Positions 51,885-59,427 of a DNA stretch of 64,000 nt are shown in pieces. Source of the stretch: Streptomyces cinnabarinus (GTDB lineage: Bacteria > Actinomycetota > Actinomycetes > Streptomycetales > Streptomycetaceae); assembly GCF_027270315.1 (NCBI RefSeq), contig NZ_CP114413.1, positions 3,038,001-3,102,000 of the forward strand, given 5' to 3'. Both the position numbers and the translations under genes were made by a program. The notes under the pieces were generated by a model. That model worked only from the letters and a program-made list of their open reading frames with translations, made no database searches and was not told where the DNA came from. Numbering within the stretch: position 1 is the stretch's first letter; the number at the start of each line of letters is the position of its first letter.

Positions 51885-52135
51885 TCACCAAAGGTACCAA
51901 CGCCGGGGGCGCGATGGATCCCCCCTGACAAAACAGGAGCTCCGAAGGGGCGCATCGGGGGCGCACGGACGCAATGGATTCTCGCGACCTGATCCGGCCT
52001 TGAACGGCCGGATTGTCCCGCTCAAGATGGTCGGAACTCTGCCGAACACACCCGAAAGGCAGACACTTCGCGTCCCACTCGTACCACCCGTACGGGTGTC
52101 AACGCGCAATTGACCCGGACCCGCAGGGGGGCGGT
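51885..52135. promoter_or_regulatory. Divergent region, methyltransferase cluster versus GNAT
   Basis: A 251-bp spacer with no gene. It holds a hairpin ATCCGGCC-ttgaac-GGCCGGAT (51992-52013) and a perfect 14-bp palindrome CACCCGTACGGGTG (52085-52098), 37 bp before the GNAT ATG. Either could be an operator. Confidence 0.45.
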
Positions 52136-52669
52136 ATGGCGGCACTTCCAGAGGAACGTTTCCCTTCACACGGTGGCCGCACCGGTCACACCTACCTCCA
52201 CGACCGGGCGTTCCTCGACCGGCCGCTGACGATGAGAGGCGTCACCGAGGCCGATCTGCCCGAACTCGTCCGCGTCGACCGCGAGGCGTTCCCCGAGGAG
52301 CCCTACCCCTACTTCGTACTGCGCCAGTTGTACGACGTCCATGGCGACCGGCTGCTGGTCCTGGACGACGGCGAGCGGCTGCACGGCTATGTGCTCTTCC
52401 CGGCCGGCTCGGACGGCCGCCAGTGCTGGATCATGAGCCTGGGCGTCACCCGGGACCAGCGGGGCCGGGGGCTGGGCCGGCGGCTGATGCTGGAGGTGCT
52501 GCGCCGGCTGCGCACCGAGCGCGTACGCGAGGTCCGGCTGACGGTCGAGCCGACGAACGCCGCCGCGATCATGCTGTACCGGTCGATCGGGTTCTCCTCC
52601 GAGGAGGGGGTGAGCCGGGACTACTTCGGGCCCGGCGAGGACCGGCTGGTGATGACGCTGAACCTGTGA
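52136..52669 (+). CDS. RimI-like GNAT acetyltransferase
   Basis: 177 aa from ATG 52136 (GGGGGG upstream). GNAT core: MRGVTEADLPELVRVDREAFPEEPYPYFVLRQLY, motif A IMSLGVTRDQRGRGLGRRLMLEVLRRL, and EPTNAAAIMLYRSIGF. It is closest in style to ribosomal-protein alanine acetyltransferases. The last codons CTG AAC CTG TGA belong to the first unit of a 17-bp tandem repeat. Acceptor unknown. Confidence 0.9.
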   Translation: MAALPEERFPSHGGRTGHTYLHDRAFLDRPLTMRGVTEADLPELVRVDREAFPEEPYPYFVLRQLYDVHGDRLLVLDDGERLHGYVLFPAGSDGRQCWIMSLGVTRDQRGRGLGRRLMLEVLRRLRTERVREVRLTVEPTNAAAIMLYRSIGFSSEEGVSRDYFGPGEDRLVMTLNL

Positions 52670-52725
52670 CCCGGCTGAATCTGTGACCCGGCTGAACCTG
52701 TGGCCCGGCTGAACCTGTGACCCGG
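52658..52725 (+). repeat. 17-bp tandem repeat grown from a gene end
   Basis: Four head-to-tail units of CTGAACCTGTGACCCGG at 52658, 52675, 52692 and 52709. Copy 2 has one change (AAT for AAC) and copy 3 one change (TGG for TGA). The first unit contains the GNAT stop; the others are intergenic. Confidence 0.92.
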
Positions 52726-52823
52726 AGGGGTCACCCCCAGTCGGAGGATGGGGGTAATCCCCCTGGAACATAGGGCCGTTACCCGGATGTGACGGAGCGT
52801 CATGATCCGCGAGGCTGCTGTGC

Positions 52824-54305
52824 ATGAAGCAGCTCACGAGAAGTGCCGCCCTGATCGCCGCGACCGGTGTCGTCCTCGGTCTCGCCCTGCCCGCCGGTGC
52901 GTCCGACAGTGACGGCCGGGCCGAGGGTCTGAAGTGGAGCAAGTGCGAGGGCGAAGGGCTCGACGAACGGCAGCAGTGCGCGACGGTCTCCGTGCCGATG
53001 GACTACTCCGAGCCCGACGGCCCGAAGATCGACATCGCCATCTCCCGTATCCCCAGCGAGAATCCCGCCGCACGCCGGGGCGCCCTGCTGATGATCCCCG
53101 GCGGCCCCGGCGGCGACAGCCTCGGCGACCCCTCGGGCAAGGGGCAGGACCTGCCCCGGAAGGTGCGGGAGGCCTACGACCTGATCGGGTTCGCCCCGCG
53201 CGGGATGGCCCCTTCCACCGCCGTCTCCTGCGGCGTGGAGACCGGCGACCTCGCCGCCAGCACCCTGCGGCCCTGGCCCGCCGAGGACGGCTCGATCACC
53301 CGGAACATGGCCGCCGCGCGGCGCATGTCCGACGCCTGCGCCGAGAACGGCGGCGAGCTGATCAAGCACCTCAGCACCGCCAACGAGGCCCGTGACATCG
53401 ACAGCGTCCGGGCCGCGCTCGGCGAGCGGAAGCTGTCGGCGTGGGGGGTGTCGTACGGCACGTATGTCGGCGCCGTCTACTCCCAGCTGTTCCCGCACCG
53501 CACCGACCGGATCGTGCTGGACAGCAACAACAACCCCGACCACGTCCGGGTGGTGCGCGCCTGGCTGGCCGCGTTCGAGCAGGGCACCGAGGACGTCTTC
53601 GCGGAGTTCGCCAAGTGGGCGTCCCGGCCCGGCAACCCGGACCGGGTGGCCCGTACGCCGCAGGAGGTCCGCGCGCGGTTCCTGGACCTCGCCGCCCGCC
53701 TCGACCGCGAGCCGCTGCCCCGGCCCGGCGCCAACCCACCCGTGCTGAACGGCAACGAGCTGCGCCAGGAGATGCTCTCGGCCATGTACGACCCGGACTC
53801 CTTCCCCGGCCTCGCCCGGCTGATCCGGTCCGTGGAGCAGGGCACGGTGCCGCCCGCGCCGCCGTCCCCGCCCGAGGAGGTGCTCCAGAACTACGTCGGC
53901 GTCGGTGCCGGGACCATCTGCAACGACTCCGCCTGGCCGAGGGACGCCGCCGTGTACCAGAAGGACGTCACCGAGAGCCGGGCCGAGTACCCGCTGACGG
54001 CGGGCATGCCGCGCAACGCGATGCTGTGCGCGGCCTGGCCCTTCCCGCCGAAGGAGGCGCCGGTGAGGATCACCGACCGGGGTCCGTCCAACATCCTGCT
54101 CGTCCAGAACGAGCGCGACCCCGCCACCCCGCTCAGCGGCGCCCGGAAGCTGCGTGCGGCGCTCGGCGATCGGGCGGTCATGGTGGTCAACGACGCCACG
54201 GGCCACGACGCCTATCTCGCCAACGGCACCAAGTGCGGCGACCGGCTGGTCTCCCGGTTCCTGGCGACGGGTGAGCGGCCTGAGAAGGACGTCTACTGCG
54301 AGTGA
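52824..54305 (+). CDS. Secreted TAP-like alpha/beta-hydrolase (tripeptidyl aminopeptidase family)
   Basis: 493 aa. There is a Sec signal (MKQLTRSAALIAATGVVLGLALPAGA). The hydrolase fold has oxyanion loop MIPGGPGGDS, nucleophile Ser210 in WGVSYGTYVG, acid Asp in VQNERDPATPL and His in NDATGHDAYL. The usual DPRGxGxS loop reads APRGMAPST, an odd change. The lid domain is inserted in the middle. It probably removes tripeptides from secreted proteins or peptides outside the cell. Its end overlaps the next gene by 13 bp, tail to tail. Confidence 0.93.
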   Translation: MKQLTRSAALIAATGVVLGLALPAGASDSDGRAEGLKWSKCEGEGLDERQQCATVSVPMDYSEPDGPKIDIAISRIPSENPAARRGALLMIPGGPGGDSLGDPSGKGQDLPRKVREAYDLIGFAPRGMAPSTAVSCGVETGDLAASTLRPWPAEDGSITRNMAAARRMSDACAENGGELIKHLSTANEARDIDSVRAALGERKLSAWGVSYGTYVGAVYSQLFPHRTDRIVLDSNNNPDHVRVVRAWLAAFEQGTEDVFAEFAKWASRPGNPDRVARTPQEVRARFLDLAARLDREPLPRPGANPPVLNGNELRQEMLSAMYDPDSFPGLARLIRSVEQGTVPPAPPSPPEEVLQNYVGVGAGTICNDSAWPRDAAVYQKDVTESRAEYPLTAGMPRNAMLCAAWPFPPKEAPVRITDRGPSNILLVQNERDPATPLSGARKLRAALGDRAVMVVNDATGHDAYLANGTKCGDRLVSRFLATGERPEKDVYCE

Positions 54306-55444
54306 GGGCGCCCGGACCTGGCGCAGCCGTATCGGCGGGCCAGGGCGTGGTACGCCTCCTTCGGCTCCCAGTGCCAGTCCGAACGGGGGTCGTCGGGGCG
54401 GTCCTTGATCGCCTTGGTGATGCCGTAGCTCGCCAGGTCCAGGTCGTGGCGGGGGCTGTCGGGGCGGTGCGGGGCGTCCGCCGTGACGAACTCGAACGCC
54501 ATGGCCGCGTACAGCCCCATCGATTCGAAGACGTCGACCAGGCCGGTCAGGTGGTCGGCCTGGGTGCGTTCGCTGCGGATCAGGTCCCCCTTGATCTCCG
54601 GCGGGTTCTTGTCGTAGTCGACGATGTCCCAGCCCATGCCGCCCGCCTCGGGCGCGCCGAGATAGGTACAGGTGCCGAACTCGGTGATGGCGAGCGGCTT
54701 GCCGAAGCGCTGATAGGTCCTCAGCTCGCGGACGTGGTCCGCCGGGTCGGCGTGGGCGGAGTAGTAGTCGATGCCGACGATGTCGAACAGGTTCCAGTCG
54801 ACCTTGTCCTCCTGGGCGGCGGCGTAGCTCAGGCGGCCGTGGAAGACGGACCGGCCGACGGCGGCGGCTCTGGCGGTGAAGCGGTCCAGGCGGCGCTGCA
54901 TCCTCTCCCAGTCGACGGTGCCGTTCAGGAGGTTCTCGATCCGCTCCATGACGTTGTCGCCCGGCACGATCCCCGGCACGAACAGCCAGAACTCGCAGCC
55001 CACGCTGAAGTCGACACTCGCGCCCTGGCGGCGCAGGTGCTCGGCGTGGCGGCCGGTCTGGGCGATGTGGTCGAGGATGTCCCGCTCGGGGGCGTCGCCG
55101 AGGGTCGGCTGGAGCCAGACCCGCAGTCCACGCTCGGCGGCCTCGGTGGCGGTGGAGTTGAGACGCTCGACCCCGTCGCCGGTGACGTCCACGGTGTCGG
55201 CGTGCAGCTCGTCCCGGATCGCGGTGAGGTCGGCGCGCATCCGTGCCTTGCTGAAGGCGGTGCCCGGGGTCTCCCCCGCGCCGACGGTGTAGACGACGCC
55301 CCGGTGCCGCAGCCCACGGCGGCCGCCCCCGGTGGCCCCCGCGGCGCCCGCCGGGAGCAGCGCCCCCGCGACACCGGCGGCGCCGAGGGCCGCGGCCCCG
55401 GTCAGGAAACGCGCCCTGCTGATCCCCTGCTCGGTGTTCTCCAT
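54293..55444 (-). CDS. Tat-exported TIM-barrel glycosidase-like protein
   Basis: 383 aa. The N-terminus has ISRARFLTGAAALGAAG, a Tat signal. The mature protein has a (beta/alpha)8-like order: LRVWLQPTLGDAP, VDFSVGCEFWLFVPG, IVGIDYYSAHADP, LAITEFGTCTYLGA, MAFEFVTADAP. TEFG matches the nucleophile strand of clan GH-A. The acid/base strand reads GCEFW instead of the usual NE, so activity is uncertain. It is divergent from a beta-lactamase gene. No confident family name. Confidence 0.8.
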   Translation of the reverse strand: MENTEQGISRARFLTGAAALGAAGVAGALLPAGAAGATGGGRRGLRHRGVVYTVGAGETPGTAFSKARMRADLTAIRDELHADTVDVTGDGVERLNSTATEAAERGLRVWLQPTLGDAPERDILDHIAQTGRHAEHLRRQGASVDFSVGCEFWLFVPGIVPGDNVMERIENLLNGTVDWERMQRRLDRFTARAAAVGRSVFHGRLSYAAAQEDKVDWNLFDIVGIDYYSAHADPADHVRELRTYQRFGKPLAITEFGTCTYLGAPEAGGMGWDIVDYDKNPPEIKGDLIRSERTQADHLTGLVDVFESMGLYAAMAFEFVTADAPHRPDSPRHDLDLASYGITKAIKDRPDDPRSDWHWEPKEAYHALARRYGCARSGRPHSQ

Positions 55445-55579
55445 GCCCCAACTGTGGCGAGCGGGCGGTGGGGGCGTCTGTCGGCCGATGGTCTACGGCG
55501 CGGCAACCAAGGTATGAGGACGCGCGTCGGTAACTGAAGAGATCGTTCTGCCGCAGTACGACCAAAGGAGACCCAGCCC

Positions 55580-56458
55580 GTGAGCTTCACCCCGAGCCGC
55601 CGCACCGTCTTAGCGACCGCCGCCGCCCTGGCCGTGACCGCCACCCCGGCCGCCGCCGCCGACCGCACCGGCGCCACCGCACGACTGCGCGCCCTGGAGG
55701 AGGAACACGGCGGCCGGCTGGGCGTGTTCGCCCACAACCTCGCCACCCGGCGGACCGTCCGCCACCGCGCCGACGAGCTCTTCCCGATGTGCTCCCTGTT
55801 CAAGACGCTCGCGGCCGCCGCCGTCCTGCGCGACCTTGACCGCGACGGCGAGGTGCTGAACAGCCGGCTGCACTACACCGAGGCGGACCTGGTGGCACCG
55901 GTCCCGGACGTCATCCGGGAGCATCTGTCGGACGGGATGACGGTCGCCGCGCTCGCGGAGCTGGCCATCACCCACAGCGACAACACCGCGGGCAACCTCC
56001 TGCTGCGCGAACTCGGCGGCCCCACCGCGATCACCCGCTTCGCCCGCTCCCTCGGCGACCGGGTCACCCGCCTGGACCGCTGGGAGCCGGAGCTCAACAC
56101 CGCCGAGCCCTGGCGGGTCACGGACACCACCAGCCCCGCCGCGATCGGCCGTACCTACGCCCGGCTGGTCCTCGGCGACGCCCTGAACCCCCGGGACCGC
56201 GAGCTGCTCACCGAGTGGCTGCTGCGCAACACCACCTCCGCCGCCCGCTTCCGCGCGGGCCTGCCCCCGGCCTGGACACTGGGCGACAAGACCGGCTCCG
56301 GCTCCTACGGCACCGCCAACGACGTCGGCGTCGCCTGGACCGAGACCGGCGCCCCGATCGTCCTGTCCGTGCTGACCACCAAGCCCGAGCAGAACGCGGC
56401 CTGGGACAACGCCCTGGTCGCCAAGACGGCGAGGGTGCTGGCCGAGACCCTCAGCTGA
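55580..56458 (+). CDS. Class A beta-lactamase
   Basis: 292 aa from GTG 55580 (AAAGGAGA upstream). The Tat signal is SRRTVLATAAALAV. Active-site motifs: Ser72-Leu-Phe-Lys75 (SxxK; Leu instead of the usual Thr after Ser), Ser133-Asp-Asn135, Glu169 in EPELN (omega loop) and Lys237-Thr-Gly239. All catalytic residues are present. It hydrolyses beta-lactams outside the cell. No regulator is adjacent. The end overlaps a phosphatase gene by 8 bp. Confidence 0.95.
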   Translation: MSFTPSRRTVLATAAALAVTATPAAAADRTGATARLRALEEEHGGRLGVFAHNLATRRTVRHRADELFPMCSLFKTLAAAAVLRDLDRDGEVLNSRLHYTEADLVAPVPDVIREHLSDGMTVAALAELAITHSDNTAGNLLLRELGGPTAITRFARSLGDRVTRLDRWEPELNTAEPWRVTDTTSPAAIGRTYARLVLGDALNPRDRELLTEWLLRNTTSAARFRAGLPPAWTLGDKTGSGSYGTANDVGVAWTETGAPIVLSVLTTKPEQNAAWDNALVAKTARVLAETLS

Positions 56459-56888
56459 ACCGTCGCACGTACCGCCGCTGCCACGGCGTCTCCACCGCGC
56501 GACGGTCGTAGTGGCGGCGGACGTACGCGACGGCCTCCTCGGCCGGCACCCCGTCCAGGACCGCGAGACAGGCCAGCGCCGTCCCCGTGCGGCCGCGTCC
56601 GCCGCCGCAGGCGACCTCGACGCGCTGGTCGGCGGCCCGTTGCCAGGCTTCGGCCAGCACGTCGCGGGCCCGCTCGCGGTCGGCCGGGAGCCGGAAGTCG
56701 GGCCAGCGGATCCAGTCGAAGTCCCAGGGGAACGAGGGCGGTTGCCGCCCCAGGAGATAGACGCCGTACGCCGGAAGAGGCCCGTCCGCGGGATGCGGGC
56801 GGAGCAGGCCGCGGCCCCGGACCAGGCGCCCCGAGGGGAGCCGGAGTACGCCGGACGCTCCCTCGTCCCACTCTTCGTCGTCTGTCAT
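56451..56888 (-). CDS. Protein tyrosine/dual-specificity phosphatase-like protein
   Basis: 145 aa from ATG 56888 (the frame extends much further upstream only as shadow of the sigma-factor gene). VEVACGGGRGRTGTALACLAVLDGVPAEEAVAYVRRHY has the phosphatase loop C-x5-R with Cys94 and Arg100; an Asp in WIRWPDFRLP is the probable general acid. It resembles small single-domain PTPs. It is divergent from the SigE-type sigma factor gene by 81 bp. Confidence 0.86.
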   Translation of the reverse strand: MTDDEEWDEGASGVLRLPSGRLVRGRGLLRPHPADGPLPAYGVYLLGRQPPSFPWDFDWIRWPDFRLPADRERARDVLAEAWQRAADQRVEVACGGGRGRTGTALACLAVLDGVPAEEAVAYVRRHYDRRAVETPWQRRYVRRFS

Positions 56889-56969
56889 GGAGTCATTCGA
56901 ACCCGGTCTCGGCAGCCGGGCAACCGAATCCGTGCGGATGGTGGTCTGGAGGGCGAGGGAGGGTGCTTG

Positions 56970-57518
56970 ATGCAGGTCGAACCAGAAGACCGGTTCCAGG
57001 AGTTCGTCAGAGCGCGGTGGTCCCATCTCGTGCGGACCGCCTATCTGCTCACGGGCGACGCGCACCACGCGGAGGATCTGACGCAGACGGCGCTGGCGAA
57101 GGCGTACCGGTCCTGGCGGCGGGTGGCGCGCAGCGACAACCCGGAGGCGTACGTCCGGCGGATGCTGGTCAGCTGCAACAGCGACCGGTTCCGCAAGCGG
57201 CGGGTGCGCGAGGCGCTGACCGCGGCGCCGCCGGAGCGGGCGGGCCGGGACGAGGCGTACGCCTGGGCCGACGCGCGCAGCGCGCTGCTGCCCGCGCTGG
57301 CCGAACTGCCGCCCCGGCAGCGGGCGGTGGTGGTCCTGCGCTACTGGGAGGACCTGTCCGAGGCGGAGGTCGCCGACACGCTCGGCTGTTCGCCCGGCAC
57401 GGTCAAGAGCCAGGCGTCCAAGGGACTGGCGAAGCTGCGCGCGCATCCGGGGCTCGCGCGGGTGTTGGGCGGGACCGAGCACAGCCATGCGTCGACGAGG
57501 GGAGCCATGGATGAGTGA
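56970..57518 (+). CDS. ECF sigma factor, SigE family
   Basis: 182 aa from ATG 56970 (GGGAGGG upstream). Region 2 (FVRARWSHLVRTAYLLTGDAHHAEDLTQTALAKAYRSW) and region 4 (ALAELPPRQRAVVVLRYWEDLSEAEVADTLGCSPGTVKSQASKGLAKLR) are complete. This is the streptomycete SigE-70/ECF41-unlike group with a downstream membrane partner. Its end overlaps the next gene by 8 bp. The partner probably sequesters it. Confidence 0.94.
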   Translation: MQVEPEDRFQEFVRARWSHLVRTAYLLTGDAHHAEDLTQTALAKAYRSWRRVARSDNPEAYVRRMLVSCNSDRFRKRRVREALTAAPPERAGRDEAYAWADARSALLPALAELPPRQRAVVVLRYWEDLSEAEVADTLGCSPGTVKSQASKGLAKLRAHPGLARVLGGTEHSHASTRGAMDE

Positions 57519-58425
57519 CGAGGAGCAGGAGCGGGACCTGGAGGAGCGGCTGCGTGAGCTGCTCGCCGAGGACGCGTACACGATCCGGCCGGCGCCCGCG
57601 CCGTATCCGGAGATCCGCCGCCGGGGCGTGGCCGAGCGACGGCGCCGGGCGGCGGCGGCCGGGGCGGTGCTGGTGACGCTGGCCGCGCTGCCGGTGGGGG
57701 CGTACGCGGTGACCGGCAACGACGGCGGCGGCTCGACCACCGCCACGTCACCGACCCCGTCGGTCAGCGCCACGCGCTCCCCGGCGCCCTCGCCGACCCC
57801 GTCGGGGCCCGCGCGCCCCGCGACGGAGGGTCAGCTCCTGGACGGGATCACGTTCGAGCAGGCGGCGGACGCGCTGGACCAGTGCCTCGCCTACGACGAG
57901 CAGCACAGCCTCGGCCCGCGGGACACGGATCTCGGCCCGGCGGACAGCTACCGGATCATCCTGGCGATGAACAGCACCGGCGACTCCAACGCGCCCGGTG
58001 ACGGCATGTACGTCGTCGCGGTGAAGAAGGACGACGAGCACAGCACGCGGCTGATCTGCAACATCCGCGAGGGTGAGGCCCAGGGCCTGAACATCAGCAG
58101 CGGCGCCCCCGATCCGGGCTCCCCCGTGGTCGTGCCGGACATCAACGGCGGCAAGCTGTACCAGCAGTCCTTCCTGGACCGAGGCAACTGGAAACTGCCC
58201 TTCCGCTGGGGTGTGATCGGCACCTTCGACCCCTCGGTCGCCAAGATCACCGTCAGCTACGGCGCCACGACCAGCCGCGCCGACCTGGACCACGGCTGGT
58301 TCGTCGCCTCCGGCGTCCTGGAGCGACAGGTCACCGCGGCCCCCCGGATCAAGGGCTACGACGCCGGCGGCAACCTCGTCTACGACTCCGACGAGGACAC
58401 GTCGTACCAGAAGACGCTGCCGTAG
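57511..58425 (+). CDS. Membrane-anchored partner protein of the ECF sigma factor
   Basis: 304 aa from ATG 57511. The N-terminal cytosolic part of about 45 residues is charged (MSDEEQERDLEERLRELLAEDAY). One membrane helix follows (about residues 50-68), then a Ser/Thr/Pro-rich linker and an extracellular domain of about 190 residues with no family I recognise. The overlap with the sigma gene and the topology suggest an anti-sigma factor, but there is no clear zinc-anti-sigma (HxxxCxxC) motif. Confidence 0.82.
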   Translation: MSDEEQERDLEERLRELLAEDAYTIRPAPAPYPEIRRRGVAERRRRAAAAGAVLVTLAALPVGAYAVTGNDGGGSTTATSPTPSVSATRSPAPSPTPSGPARPATEGQLLDGITFEQAADALDQCLAYDEQHSLGPRDTDLGPADSYRIILAMNSTGDSNAPGDGMYVVAVKKDDEHSTRLICNIREGEAQGLNISSGAPDPGSPVVVPDINGGKLYQQSFLDRGNWKLPFRWGVIGTFDPSVAKITVSYGATTSRADLDHGWFVASGVLERQVTAAPRIKGYDAGGNLVYDSDEDTSYQKTLP

Positions 58426-58472
58426 CAGAACGGCCGGAGAGGGGGTGCCGTACAGGGGTCGGCGCCCCCTCC

Positions 58473-59165
58473 TCACGCGTCCGGCGCGGTCCGGGCCTCG
58501 ATCCCGTGGAAGTGGACCGCCATCGCCCGCTGCGCCCCCTCGATGTCACGGGCGCGCAGGGCGTCCACGATGTCGCGGTGGCGGCGGACGGTGACGTCCG
58601 GGGCGGGCTGGCCGGGGCGGCCGAGGGCGCCGGAGACCCGGCGGAAGACCGTCCAGAAGGCGCCGAGGAGCTGCGGCACCAGGGCGTTGCCGAGCGAGGC
58701 GTAGAGCAACTCGTGGAATTCACGGTCGAGTTCGTCGAAGGGAAGACCCGCGCGGCCCGCCTCGTCCATCCGGTCGACGACCTTCTCAAGACGGTCAAGA
58801 TCGGGCTCGGTGAGCGTCGTCGCCACCCGCCGGATCAGCCCCTCCTCCAGCACCTCCCGGATCTGGAGGATCTCGGCGAGCGCCCCGGTGTCCCGGTCGT
58901 GCCGGGCGAGCGCGCGGAAGGTCAGCCCGTCGACGAGCGGGGTCAGTGAGGCGTGCCCGACATAGGTGCCGTAGCCGTGCCGGATCTCCACGATGTCCAG
59001 CGCCTGGAGTGCCTTGAGCGCCTCGCGCACGGAGTTGCGGCTCACTTTGAGGTCCGCCATCAGCTCCGCCTCGGTGGGCAGCGGCGCGCCGGGCCTGAGC
59101 CCGCGGTCGAGGATCAGCTGGACCACCGCGCGGCGTATGCGACTGTTCCCGGTCTCCCCGGCCAT
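58473..59165 (-). CDS. FadR-type GntR-family regulator
   Basis: 230 aa from ATG 59165 (ATG 59174 adds three residues). GntR winged helix RAVVQLILDRGLRPGAPLPTEAELMADLKVSRNSVREALKALQALDIVEIRHGYGTYV precedes a helical FCD domain (ILQIREVLEEGLIRRVA...FDELDREFHELLYASLGN...VTVRRHRDIVDALRARDIEGAQRAM) with metal-binding His residues. It is divergent from the peptide ABC operon and probably controls it. Confidence 0.94.
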   Translation of the reverse strand: MAGETGNSRIRRAVVQLILDRGLRPGAPLPTEAELMADLKVSRNSVREALKALQALDIVEIRHGYGTYVGHASLTPLVDGLTFRALARHDRDTGALAEILQIREVLEEGLIRRVATTLTEPDLDRLEKVVDRMDEAGRAGLPFDELDREFHELLYASLGNALVPQLLGAFWTVFRRVSGALGRPGQPAPDVTVRRHRDIVDALRARDIEGAQRAMAVHFHGIEARTAPDA

Positions 59166-59427
59166 GCGCGGCATCGTACGCGCCCCGGACGTCCCACGTC
59201 CCACCTCCGGTGACAAGCAGGTCCAACTCCTGCCTTTTCGCACCGCCATTGGTCCGACCTGTGGCGGAATAGGCCATTCGTGTGTGATGCCTTGACCGCC
59301 CCCATCGCCCCTCCTATGGTCGCGGCTGACTGTCAGGACGTAGGACGTCGTATCTCCCCCTCTTTCTCTCCCCCTCTCCGCCTCTCCGTCGTATCCCCTC
59401 CCCCCACCCCTTCCTTCTGGAGGAACC
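59166..59427. promoter_or_regulatory. Divergent region with FadR-type dyad and a polypyrimidine leader
   Basis: Outer arms CCGCCA (59243-59248) and TGGCGG (59262-59267) share one centre, 59255, with inner GGTC-c-GACC (59251-59259). This is a 25-bp dyad typical of GntR/FadR operators. Positions 59353-59418 are almost pure pyrimidine, ending in the SD GGAGG (59420-59424). CGTCGTATC occurs twice there, 40 bp apart. Confidence 0.6.

Noticed and set aside
52800..55565. Very long reverse-strand open frame across the TAP-like gene
   Set aside because: Only composition-driven; it overlaps a complete hydrolase and includes a wrong frame of the barrel-hydrolase gene.
57507..57509. Earlier ATG for the sigma partner gene
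   Set aside because: It is in a different frame; the protein's frame starts at ATG 57511.
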